A stretch of 5,307 bases of DNA, from the NCBI GenBank assembly GCA_945869905.1, contig CAMBQD010000085.1:1-5307 (forward strand), read 5' to 3'. The position numbers and the translations under genes were made by a program. Origin of the DNA: an uncultured Clostridia bacterium (GTDB lineage: Bacteria > Bacillota > Clostridia > Oscillospirales > Acutalibacteraceae). The notes below the pieces were generated by a model that saw only the letters and a list, made by a program, of their open reading frames with translations, had not been told where the DNA came from and ran no database searches. Positions 1 to 5,307 of this stretch are shown here, in pieces. Positions within the stretch are counted from its first letter, which is position 1, and the number at the start of each line of letters is the position of its first letter.

Positions 1-627
1 TATTTCTTCCATTTCTTTACAGCTCTCGGAATGGTTACACTGTTTCTGTTTGTTGATTTCAAAACAATTTCTCCCGGTGCAAATGATAATTTGACAGGTA
101 CTTATGCGGCTGTTACCGCTCTTCGTATGCTTGATATGGCAGGCGTTGATTTTGAAAACACTGAGGTTTGCGCAATGATTACCGACGGTGAGGAGGCAGG
201 ACTCAGAGGATGTAAGCAGTGGGCAAAGGACCACTATGACGAATATGTTAACAGTGGTGTTGAAACTGCAGTTCTCTGTGTTGATACCCTTACGGACCTT
301 GAGTATCTCAATGTTTATAACAGGGATATGACCGGCACGGTTAAGCACAGTCCTAAATTCAGCCAGCTTGTTATGGATTCTGCAATTGAGTCAGGCCACG
401 ATGACCTTAAGTTTGCAAATGTATTCTTTGGCTCATCAGACGCCGCCGCATTTACACAGGCAGGCATCACCGCCACCTGTCTTGCCGCTATGGACCCAGC
501 CCCTGCAGACTATTATCATAACCGCCGTGACAGCTATGACAGGCTTGTGCCTGAGGCTATCAAAACAGGCTATGAGGTTATTATTTCAACTATTCTCAAC
601 TTTGACGAAAAGGGTCTTGGAGAATAA
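1..627 (+). CDS. M28-type zinc metallopeptidase, C-terminal part (5' end outside window)
   Basis: The frame is open to the left edge, so this is the C-terminal 208 residues of a longer protein; the ATG at 31 is internal and has no ribosome binding site. The family consists of di-zinc aminopeptidases and related hydrolases. Visible family signatures are the PGANDN motif with metal-ligand Asp (codon 85-87), the DGEEAGLRG motif with catalytic/ligand Glu pair (190-195), a VDT Asp (283-285) at the usual position of the fourth ligand, and YYHNRRDS with the last ligand His (517-519). The first ligand, normally an HxD motif, must lie upstream. Codons 1-60 encode about 20 mostly hydrophobic residues rich in Phe and Leu, probably a membrane segment, ending about nine residues before the ligand Asp. 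This suggests a catalytic domain interrupted by membrane helices. Substrate is unknown; a de-zinced or non-peptidase relative cannot be excluded. The gene ends at TAA 625-627, followed by a terminator. Confidence 0.85.
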   Translation, partial: YFFHFFTALGMVTLFLFVDFKTISPGANDNLTGTYAAVTALRMLDMAGVDFENTEVCAMITDGEEAGLRGCKQWAKDHYDEYVNSGVETAVLCVDTLTDLEYLNVYNRDMTGTVKHSPKFSQLVMDSAIESGHDDLKFANVFFGSSDAAAFTQAGITATCLAAMDPAPADYYHNRRDSYDRLVPEAIKTGYEVIISTILNFDEKGLGE

Positions 628-658
628 TTTTTGCAGAATAATGCAGTAAAATTTCAGG

Positions 659-704
659 TAAACCGTCGGTTGATTTTTGCGTTCAACCGATGGTTTATTT
701 ATTT
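659..704 (+). terminator. Intrinsic terminator after the M28 peptidase gene
   Basis: The arms 659-673 and 683-697 pair along 15 bp with a single G-U wobble (660-673 reads AAACCGTCGGTTGA; its partner is TCAACCGATGGTTT). The loop is 9 nt and a T-rich run follows (698-704). It lies about 30 bp after the peptidase stop and ends that transcript. The 3' tail is interrupted by an A, so efficiency is uncertain. Confidence 0.75.
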
Positions 705-802
705 CAACTGCTTCGTTGTTGATTTTATAACCGCAATACCCCAAAATGAAGTTGCAAAGGAAAGCCGGCACCTTGCAAATTTATGAAATGAGGTAAATTC
801 TA

Positions 803-831
803 TTGTCTGTTTTTAAGAAAAATGATATTAT
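803..831 (+). promoter_or_regulatory. Sigma-A-type extended -10 promoter of the HTH regulator
   Basis: TTGTCT at 803-808 serves as -35 and TATTAT at 826-831 as -10, with exactly 17 bp between them. A TG dinucleotide at 823-824 gives the extended -10 form TGnTATTAT. Transcription would start near 838, leaving a leader of only about 13 nt that begins almost at the ribosome binding site. The TTG that could be read as an upstream in-frame start codon is the -35 box itself, which argues against translation from there. Confidence 0.7.
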
Positions 832-838
832 GGTTTCA

Positions 839-846
839 AGGGAGGG
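839..846 (+). promoter_or_regulatory. Ribosome binding site that fixes the regulator start
   Basis: AGGGAGGG lies 4 nt before ATG 851 and 7 nt before a second in-frame ATG at 854. It supports a start at 851 or 854 and not at the in-frame TTG 803. The choice between the two adjacent ATGs cannot be made from sequence. Confidence 0.7.
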
Positions 847-850
847 CAGT

Positions 851-1333
851 ATGATGAATTTAGGTAAAACCATTAATGACCTGCGTAAAAAGAATAATAT
901 GACTCAGGAGGAGCTGGCGGCACTTTTGGGTGTTTCGCCGCAGGCGGTTTCAAAATGGGAAAATGATTTGTCCTGTCCCGATATATCTCTGTTGCCTGAT
1001 TTGGCAAAAATTTTCGGCATCACTGTTGATGACCTGTTAAACGGTAATTATGATGACGGCAGAAAAGCTGCAGATACAATCCCCGAAAACAGCAGCAGTA
1101 ATAAGTGTGCCAAAAAAATAAATATTTCTGTTGATAATAATCACGGTAAAGCAACAAATGTTTCAATTCCCATCAGACTTGTAAATTTCGGTTTGAATAT
1201 AGGCAGTGCCATAGGCGGACTTACCGGTGAGCATTCAAAAATAGTTATGGATGCTATTGAAAATGGATTAAGCGGTGAAATCCTGCATGTTAACGGAGAA
1301 AACGGAGAGATTATAACAATTTCTTTGGAATAA
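851..1333 (+). CDS. XRE-family (Cro/C1-type) HTH regulator with YvlB/SHOCT-like C-terminal domain
   Basis: A predicted 160-residue cytoplasmic DNA-binding protein. Residues 4-63 form a Cro/C1-type helix-turn-helix domain: MTQEELAALLGVS (17-29) followed by the recognition helix PQAVSKWE (30-37), then PDISLLPDLAKIFGITVDDLL. Residues 66-88 are a polar linker. Residues 90-160 carry a pattern of SIPIRLVNFGLNIG, a helix, then SGEILHVNGENGEIITISLE; this resembles the small domain at the C-terminus of YvlB-like and SHOCT-like proteins of Firmicutes, which in other proteins accompanies envelope-stress or zinc-ribbon domains. That assignment is from memory of the pattern and is tentative. The gene has its own promoter and is flanked by terminators, so it is probably monocistronic. 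The target is unknown; autoregulation is plausible but no operator palindrome was seen. Start chosen at 851 from the ribosome binding site and promoter. Confidence 0.88.
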   Translation: MMNLGKTINDLRKKNNMTQEELAALLGVSPQAVSKWENDLSCPDISLLPDLAKIFGITVDDLLNGNYDDGRKAADTIPENSSSNKCAKKINISVDNNHGKATNVSIPIRLVNFGLNIGSAIGGLTGEHSKIVMDAIENGLSGEILHVNGENGEIITISLE

Positions 1334-1345
1334 GAATAAATTAAC

Positions 1346-1386
1346 AAAAAAACACCATCCGATTATAAATTTCGGATGGTGTTTTT
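1346..1386. terminator. Bidirectional intrinsic terminator between convergent genes
   Basis: A perfect 15-bp inverted repeat (1348-1362 and 1372-1386; core ACACCATCCGA/TCGGATGGTGT) encloses a 9-nt AT-rich loop. The 3' arm ends in five Ts for rightward transcripts, and the 5' arm begins in a run of seven As (1346-1352) that becomes a U tract for leftward transcripts. It starts 13 bp after the regulator stop and lies 17 bp beyond the stop of the minus-strand gene, so it should serve both. Confidence 0.9.
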
Positions 1387-1403
1387 CGGTATGTATCGTA
1401 TAA

Positions 1404-1976
1404 TCAGCAAATCATACCGCATTCAATCCAGTTCATAACTGCGGGATATTCTTCCTTGTAGTTATCAAGCTGGTCATGATTTGTGTCGATAAATGCCTGC
1501 ATTTCCTCGTAATCGTCAAAATCAAAAACAAAGTCCTGTTCAAACTCATAGGTGGATGTAAACATATAATCAAATATATCGTCGGCAGAAAATTCCTCAA
1601 GCATTTTATCCGCGGTGATTTGAGTGGTGTAATCAAGAGCATTCTTCAGCGTTATTTCAAAATCCTCTTCACAGTCAATTTCTTCGTTTTTTTCACAGTA
1701 TGCCATAATGTCATCTTCGTCAAAGCCGAGATTTTGCAGGTGCTCAAGCACATCCTCATAGCCTGTTTCATTTACCTCGTCATATAATCTGTATACAAAT
1801 TCACCCAGCAAATTCTGCAGAGAAACAGCCTTAAGAACGGCGTCAATTTCGTGCCCGTCTTCGTCGGTTATTACAAAACCGTCCTCCTTAAAATTATCCC
1901 AAACAAGCTGATAAAAATGCCTGTGCTGTTCCTTTTCCTGAAAAATTGCCTCCTGAATATAGCTTTCAATATCCAT
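1404..1976 (-). CDS. Highly acidic orphan protein, function unknown
   Basis: A 190-residue protein starting at MDIESYIQEA, chosen because AGGAGG (1984-1989) sits 7 nt before ATG 1976; an in-frame ATG 45 nt further up (2021) lies upstream of the predicted -10 box and has no ribosome binding site. By hand count about 53 residues are Asp or Glu against about 9 Lys or Arg, a strongly negative net charge near -44. There is no signal peptide or membrane segment, so it is probably cytoplasmic. Four Cys are present, two in the last six residues (ECGMIC). Residues 85-125 and 140-175 contain clustered acidic patches such as FDEDD and FDFDDYEE, interspersed with aromatics. I do not recognise a family. 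Strong acidity fits a DNA mimic, a metal or basic-protein binder, or an immunity protein, but nothing here selects among these. It is transcribed from its own promoter, divergent from the epimerase operon. Confidence 0.8.
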   Translation of the reverse strand: MDIESYIQEAIFQEKEQHRHFYQLVWDNFKEDGFVITDEDGHEIDAVLKAVSLQNLLGEFVYRLYDEVNETGYEDVLEHLQNLGFDEDDIMAYCEKNEEIDCEEDFEITLKNALDYTTQITADKMLEEFSADDIFDYMFTSTYEFEQDFVFDFDDYEEMQAFIDTNHDQLDNYKEEYPAVMNWIECGMIC

Positions 1977-1983
1977 TATACTT

Positions 1984-1989
1984 CCTCCT
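1984..1989 (-). promoter_or_regulatory. Consensus ribosome binding site of the acidic-protein gene
   Basis: On the minus strand AGGAGG precedes ATG 1976 by 7 nt. This perfect consensus decides the start in favour of 1976 over the in-frame ATG at 2021. Confidence 0.85.
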
Positions 1990-2009
1990 GTCATAGCTGT
2001 AACACACAT

Positions 2010-2038
2010 ATTGTAACCCATATTAATGATATTTTCAA
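2010..2038 (-). promoter_or_regulatory. Leftward sigma-A-type promoter of the acidic-protein gene
   Basis: Read on the minus strand, TTGAAA (2038-2033) and TACAAT (2015-2010) are separated by 17 bp. Each has one mismatch to the sigma-A consensus. Transcription would begin near 2003, giving a leader of about 27 nt that includes the AGGAGG site. Confidence 0.75.
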
Positions 2039-2043
2039 TATTG
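2036..2043. repeat. CAATATTG palindrome spanning the two facing -35 boxes
   Basis: A perfect 8-bp palindrome formed where the TTG of the leftward -35 box faces the TTG of the rightward -35 box. It may be only a by-product of the two boxes meeting; a role as an operator is speculative. Confidence 0.4.
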
Positions 2044-2069
2044 CATTAAAACTTTATATAAGCTATAAT
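2041..2069 (+). promoter_or_regulatory. Rightward sigma-A-type promoter of the epimerase-nadE-lipoprotein operon
   Basis: TTGCAT (2041-2046) and a perfect TATAAT (2064-2069) are separated by 17 bp. Transcription would start near 2076, giving a leader of about 25 nt. No riboswitch-sized leader exists, so any NAD-responsive control would have to act by a repressor at the promoter rather than through leader RNA. Confidence 0.78.
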
Positions 2070-2091
2070 TAAGTGTTGTAAATATTTTTTC

Positions 2092-2099
2092 GGGGTGAT
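2092..2099 (+). promoter_or_regulatory. Ribosome binding site of the epimerase gene, overlapping an in-frame GTG
   Basis: GGGGTGAT matches the anti-Shine-Dalgarno partner GAGGTGAT with one G for A. The in-frame GTG at 2095 lies inside this site and cannot be its start. The next candidates are GTG 2101 and TTG 2104, 5 and 8 nt after the GGGG core. Confidence 0.65.
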
Positions 2100-2100
2100 T

Positions 2101-2979
2101 GTGTTGCAAATTAAAATAACAAGCGGTGACAGCTATGCTGTTTTGGGATTAGACGGTGCTCAGATTAACTCTTTGATTAAGAATGACAGGGAATATCTGT
2201 GGCAGGGCAATCCTGAGTTTTGGTCCGGTCAGGCACCTGTTTGCTTTCCCATTGTGGGTGTATTGCCTGACGGAAGGGCAACGGCCTTCGGAAAAGAATG
2301 TAATATGAAGCGTCACGGAGTGGCAAGAATAAATCCTTTTGAGGTTTTGGAGCAGCACAAAAACAGTGTTATCTTTGTTCAAAAAAGCAGTGATAAAACA
2401 AGGGCACAGTATCCCTTTGATTATGAGCTTAAAATAAAATATACCATTGTCGGAAATACTGTAACCAATGAGTATACGGTTACAAATATCGGCAGTGAAA
2501 GGCTGCCCTTCGTTATCGGCGGCCACCCTGCGTTTAACTGTCCTATTGACAGCAATGAACGCTTTGAGGATTACAGGGTAATGTTTGACAAGCCTGTTGA
2601 TAAGCCTTGTCTCAGACCCGACCACATTACAGGTCTTATTGATACAAATAAAACCTATGATGTTATGCACGGCTCAGATACTCTTGAGCTAAGGCACGAT
2701 TTGTTTGAGGAAAGGGACGCCCTTATTTTTGAAGACTGTTGTGCAAAATCTGCAACGCTTATGGGTAAAAACGGCAGGGGAATAAAAATTGAATTTCAGG
2801 ATATGAATAATCTTCTTATCTGGTCTGCGGTGGGCAATGCTCCCTTTGTGGCACTGGAGCCGTGGACAGGTATATCAAGCTGCTTGGACGAGGACATCGC
2901 CTTTGAGAAAAAGAGGGGAATGACAGTCCTTGAGCCGGACGAAACGGCTTCTTTTAAATATAAAATAACAATGATTTAA
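2101..2979 (+). CDS. Aldose 1-epimerase (galactose mutarotase-like) family protein
   Basis: A 292-residue predicted cytoplasmic enzyme of the aldose 1-epimerase superfamily, which interconverts alpha and beta anomers of sugars or sugar phosphates on a beta-sandwich fold. Visible signatures, numbered from GTG 2101, are an N-terminal DGAQINSL strand, APVCFPIVGVLPDG near residues 44-57, HGVAR with His 72, GGHPAFNCP with His 142, and LEPWTGISS with Glu 253, the position of the general base in this family. The motif style (PIVG.L.DG, GGHPAF, EPW.G) fits the LacX-like branch rather than classical GalM, so the exact sugar is not established. Length is normal. Start is GTG 2101 or TTG 2104; the ribosome binding site leaves both open. 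It is first in an operon, 46 bp before nadE, with no sugar-catabolic gene nearby to identify the substrate. Confidence 0.9.
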   Translation: MLQIKITSGDSYAVLGLDGAQINSLIKNDREYLWQGNPEFWSGQAPVCFPIVGVLPDGRATAFGKECNMKRHGVARINPFEVLEQHKNSVIFVQKSSDKTRAQYPFDYELKIKYTIVGNTVTNEYTVTNIGSERLPFVIGGHPAFNCPIDSNERFEDYRVMFDKPVDKPCLRPDHITGLIDTNKTYDVMHGSDTLELRHDLFEERDALIFEDCCAKSATLMGKNGRGIKIEFQDMNNLLIWSAVGNAPFVALEPWTGISSCLDEDIAFEKKRGMTVLEPDETASFKYKITMI

Positions 2980-3025
2980 CAATTTATCAATAAAATGCTG
3001 ATAACATAAAGACATAGGTGATTTA

Positions 3026-4918
3026 ATGAATTACGGATTTTTTAGAGTTGCCTCAGCTTCTCTTAAGCTAAAGGTAGCAGACCCTGAATATAATGCTTCG
3101 GAAATTAAAAAGGTAATAGATGAGGCTCTTACAGAGCAGGTGAGGCTGTTGGTAACACCCGAACTGTCAATTACCGGATATACCTGTGCAGATTTGTTTT
3201 TCACAAGGTCACTTCTTGATGCGTCATCAAGGGCAGTTAACGACCTTGCCCAATACACAAGGGACAAGAATATTTTTGTTGTTGTCGGTGCTCCGTTAGA
3301 ATATCAGGGGAAGTTGTATAACTGTGCATTTGTACTCCGTAGCGGTGAGGTTGTTAAGATTATACCAAAGCAAAATCTTGCAAACTACAATGAGTTTTAT
3401 GAAAAACGCTGGTTCGCAACCATGGATGATGAAGTCTATTTTACCGAGTATGAATGTTATATGAATCCAAATAGTTTAGTTTGCTTGGATGAAAAGAATA
3501 AAATTATGCTTGGTATTGAACTTTGCGAGGATTTGTGGGTGCCTAATCCACCTTCATCAAATCATTGCCTTGAGGGTGCAAATATAATTGCCAATCTCTC
3601 TGCCAGTGATGAGTATGTTTCAAAGGCAGAATATAGGCGCAGTCTTGTTGCCAATCAGTCTGCAAGGTGCATTTGCAGCTATGTTTATGCCGGAGCATCT
3701 GTTCACGAAAGTACTACCGATTTAGTGTTCAGTGGTGCAACAATGGTAGCAGAAAACGGTGCAATACTTGCAGAGGGTGAAAGATTTTCAAGAGAAAGTG
3801 TTATCACTATTGCTGATATTGATATTGAAAAGCTTAACACATTAAGGCAGAAAAATATGAGCTTTGAGTCAAATTATACCGATTACGGTATCACTTTTGA
3901 ATATTGCGTTCAAAATGAAAATAACGATTTGAAATACCGTTTTGTTGACCCCCATCCCTTTGTTCCTGCTGATGATGAAAAACGCCGTGAGCGTTGTAAG
4001 GAAATATTTGCCATTCAGGCATCAGGGCTTGCAAAGCGTATAGAGCACGTGGGCTCAAAGGGTGTTGTTGTGGGCATTTCCGGTGGATTGGACAGTACCC
4101 TTGCACTGCTTGTATCAGTTGAGGCTATGAAGCTTTTAGGCAGGGATAACAGTGATATTTTAGGCATAACGATGCCAGGCTTCGGCACTACTGACAGAAC
4201 TCACGATAACGCAGTTGAGCTTATGAAATCTCTGGGTGTTGAGTCTAAGGAAATCAGCATTAAGGATGCCTGTATACAGCATATGAAGGATATTGAGCAC
4301 GATGAAAGCATAAAGGATATCACCTATGAGAATACTCAGGCAAGGGAGCGCACTCAGATTTTATTTGATATGGCAAACAAGCACGGCAAGCTCCTTGTGG
4401 GAACAGGGGATTTAAGCGAGCTTGCAATGGGCTGGTGCACCTATAACGGCGACCATATGTCAATGTACGGCGTAAATGCCTCGGTGCCCAAAACTCTTGT
4501 AAGATATCTTGTGGAGTATGTTGCCGATATCAGCGATAAAAAAACAGCGTCAATACTGTATGATATTCTTGATACTCCTGTTTCTCCGGAGCTTTTGCCG
4601 CCGGATGAAAACGGAAAAATTGCACAGAAAACAGAGGAAAACATCGGACCGTACGAGCTTCACGACTTTTTCCTTTACAACTTTGTGCGATTTGGCTTTA
4701 CCAAGGAAAAGCTTGCAGTCTTAGCTCTAAAGGCTTTTGACGGCAGGTATTGCGAAAATGAAATTAATCACTGGCTTGAGGTGTTTATTAAACGCTTTTT
4801 CATCAGCCAGTTTAAGCGTTCCTGTATTCCCGATTCACCAAAGGTGGGCTCGGTTTCACTGAGTCCCAGAGGGGATTGGAGAATGCCCAGCGACGCGTCT
4901 TTTAACATATTTATTTAA
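3026..4918 (+). CDS. nadE: Glutamine-dependent NAD+ synthetase
   Basis: A 630-residue enzyme for the last step of NAD+ synthesis: deamido-NAD+ is adenylylated with ATP and amidated with ammonia taken from glutamine. The N-terminal nitrilase-fold glutaminase domain (about 1-270) shows its Glu-Lys-Cys triad: Glu 46 in TPELSITGY, Lys 115 in PKQNLANYNEFYE, and Cys 167 in GIELCEDLWVP. The C-terminal synthetase domain (about 325-630) has the ATP pyrophosphatase loop SGGLDS (352-357), then MPGFGTTDRTHDNA, NTQARERTQ, GTGDLSELAMGW (from 459) and MSMYGVNASVPKTLV, ending in SPRGDWRMPSDAS. The motifs resemble the two-domain Mycobacterium tuberculosis-type enzyme, and no key residue is missing. The start is supported by AGGTGAT (3016-3022), about 7 nt after its AGG. 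It follows the epimerase gene without a visible promoter or terminator and precedes the lipoprotein by 12 bp. Using glutamine directly makes it independent of free ammonia. Confidence 0.97.
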   Translation: MNYGFFRVASASLKLKVADPEYNASEIKKVIDEALTEQVRLLVTPELSITGYTCADLFFTRSLLDASSRAVNDLAQYTRDKNIFVVVGAPLEYQGKLYNCAFVLRSGEVVKIIPKQNLANYNEFYEKRWFATMDDEVYFTEYECYMNPNSLVCLDEKNKIMLGIELCEDLWVPNPPSSNHCLEGANIIANLSASDEYVSKAEYRRSLVANQSARCICSYVYAGASVHESTTDLVFSGATMVAENGAILAEGERFSRESVITIADIDIEKLNTLRQKNMSFESNYTDYGITFEYCVQNENNDLKYRFVDPHPFVPADDEKRRERCKEIFAIQASGLAKRIEHVGSKGVVVGISGGLDSTLALLVSVEAMKLLGRDNSDILGITMPGFGTTDRTHDNAVELMKSLGVESKEISIKDACIQHMKDIEHDESIKDITYENTQARERTQILFDMANKHGKLLVGTGDLSELAMGWCTYNGDHMSMYGVNASVPKTLVRYLVEYVADISDKKTASILYDILDTPVSPELLPPDENGKIAQKTEENIGPYELHDFFLYNFVRFGFTKEKLAVLALKAFDGRYCENEINHWLEVFIKRFFISQFKRSCIPDSPKVGSVSLSPRGDWRMPSDASFNIFI

Positions 4919-4922
4919 GAGG
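4918..4922 (+). promoter_or_regulatory. Ribosome binding site of the lipoprotein gene, overlapping the nadE stop
   Basis: AGAGG begins at the last base of the nadE TAA (4916-4918) and lies 8 nt before ATG 4931. The overlap implies that ribosomes finishing nadE could pass on to the next gene, and supports a shared transcript. Confidence 0.7.
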
Positions 4923-4930
4923 TTGAAAAT

Positions 4931-5307
4931 ATGAAAAAGGTAATTTCTGTTTTATCCGTATTTACTATATTGTTTGGATTAACCGCCTGCTCAACGGCGG
5001 AATATGTTGACACGCCTGTTACTGCTGTTGTTACCGATAAAAACGGTGAAACGGTAACAGATAAGGACGGCAATGCAGTTACTGAGGTGGTTACCGATAA
5101 GGAGGGTAACACGGTTTATGAAAATAAGGAAAGCTCCTCAGCAGGCAGTGAAAGCTCCTCTGCCGGTGCTGACAGTACAGGAACAACCGGCTCAAAGGAA
5201 AGCACCACTGCGTCAGGCAGTAAAAAGGATACAACCTCCGCTGCAACAACAAACAAGCAGACCACCACAGAAAAAACCACTCAAAAAACCACCACTGCCA
5301 CAACAAC
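4931..5307 (+). CDS. Secreted lipoprotein with VTDK repeats and Ser/Thr-rich linker (3' end outside window)
   Basis: The frame is open to the right edge; 125 complete codons are visible. MKKVISVLSVFTILFGLTAC is a classical lipoprotein signal peptide, with a basic start, a hydrophobic core and the lipobox LTAC; Cys 20 would be lipidated and anchor the protein on the outer face of the cytoplasmic membrane. Residues 35-62 contain three copies of a TDKxGxxV unit. Residues 67-80 are two copies of a seven-residue ESSSAG unit. From about residue 80 the sequence is dominated by Thr, Ser, Lys and Gln, a low-complexity linker that would hold a downstream domain away from the membrane or carry glycans. 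The functional domain lies beyond the window, so a role (binding protein, hydrolase, adhesin) cannot be assigned. It sits 12 bp after nadE with an overlapping ribosome binding site, so it is probably co-transcribed. Confidence 0.85.
   Translation, partial: MKKVISVLSVFTILFGLTACSTAEYVDTPVTAVVTDKNGETVTDKDGNAVTEVVTDKEGNTVYENKESSSAGSESSSAGADSTGTTGSKESTTASGSKKDTTSAATTNKQTTTEKTTQKTTTATT
5033..5116 (+). repeat. TDKxGxxV protein repeats in the lipoprotein
   Basis: Three units, TDKNGETV (5033-5056), TDKDGNAV (5057-5080) and TDKEGNTV (5093-5116), with a four-residue TEVV break before the third. VVTDK recurs 20 codons apart (60 nt), so an 8-residue unit sits within a 20-residue period. Synonymous differences (ACC/ACA for Thr, AAA/AAG for Lys) show the copies are not recent identical duplications. 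Confidence 0.8.
5129..5170 (+). repeat. Two tandem 21-nt repeats (ESSSAGS/ESSSAGA)
   Basis: Units 5129-5149 and 5150-5170 share GAAAGCTCCTC and differ mainly at third codon positions and in the last codon. They encode the start of the Ser/Thr-rich linker. Confidence 0.75.

Noticed and set aside
586..771. Minus-strand ORF of 61 codons over the peptidase terminator
   Set aside because: It overlaps the terminator hairpin and the end of the peptidase gene, and its product has no recognisable features.
1476..1787. Plus-strand ORF of 103 codons antisense to the acidic-protein gene
   Set aside because: Its Lys/Ile/Phe-rich product is the mirror of acidic codons on the other strand; the minus-strand gene has promoter, AGGAGG and terminator signals and this one has none.
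1998..2017. Direct repeat TGTAAC (1998-2003 and 2012-2017) as a possible operator for the acidic-protein promoter
   Set aside because: Only six bases in AT-rich DNA, and one copy overlaps the -10 box; chance is sufficient.
2070..2100. Possible riboswitch or NAD-sensing leader ahead of the epimerase-nadE operon
   Set aside because: The predicted leader is only about 25 nt, too short for a known riboswitch, and no hairpin is visible.
2149..2670. Minus-strand ORF of 173 codons antisense to the epimerase gene
   Set aside because: Long, but it lies wholly within a gene with clear family motifs on the plus strand, and its product has no recognisable family motif.
5033..5170. Possible CRISPR-like or non-coding repeat array
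   Set aside because: The repeats are in phase with codons, differ at synonymous positions and have no spacers, so they are protein repeats.
4915..5306. Two minus-strand ORFs opposite the lipoprotein gene
   Set aside because: Their repetitive products are the antisense reading of the VTDK and Thr-rich repeats; the plus strand has a signal peptide with lipobox and a ribosome binding site.

Overview
The window looks like an ordinary chromosomal stretch from a low-to-moderate G+C member of the Clostridia, probably a gut Oscillospiraceae/Ruminococcus-like bacterium. This rests on AT-rich intergenic DNA, AGGAGG-type ribosome binding sites, sigma-A-like promoters with 17-bp spacers, and a lipoprotein with the VTDK-type repeats and Ser/Thr-rich linker seen in surface proteins of that group. 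The taxonomic call is an inference from sequence style and not from any search.

Layout. (1) Bases 1-627 (+) hold the C-terminal part of an M28-type zinc metallopeptidase, cut by the left edge. A short gap follows with an intrinsic terminator (659-704) and a strong extended -10 promoter (803-831). (2) 851-1333 (+) encodes a Cro/C1-type helix-turn-helix regulator with a C-terminal domain resembling the YvlB/SHOCT-like family. (3) A near-perfect bidirectional terminator (1346-1386) lies between it and a convergent minus-strand gene (1404-1976) for an extremely acidic orphan protein. (4) A compact intergenic region (1977-2100) holds two divergent promoters whose -35 boxes are 2 bp apart. (5) The rightward promoter drives an apparent operon: aldose-1-epimerase-like enzyme (2101-2979), glutamine-dependent NAD+ synthetase nadE (3026-4918), and a secreted lipoprotein with a repetitive, Thr-rich sequence (from 4931, cut by the right edge).

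How the genes work together. Gaps of 46 and 12 bp, with no terminator seen between them, suggest the epimerase, nadE and the lipoprotein are co-transcribed; the lipoprotein's ribosome binding site overlaps the nadE stop codon. The pairing joins sugar-anomer handling and NAD+ synthesis with a cell-surface protein and has no obvious single pathway. The regulator and the acidic protein each appear to be single-gene units.

I did not find a convincing new multi-gene system, CRISPR array, mobile element, tRNA or rRNA. The points most worth a second look are the membrane-like segment just before the metal-binding core of the M28 peptidase, the acidic orphan protein, the facing promoters, and the repeat-bearing lipoprotein coupled to nadE.
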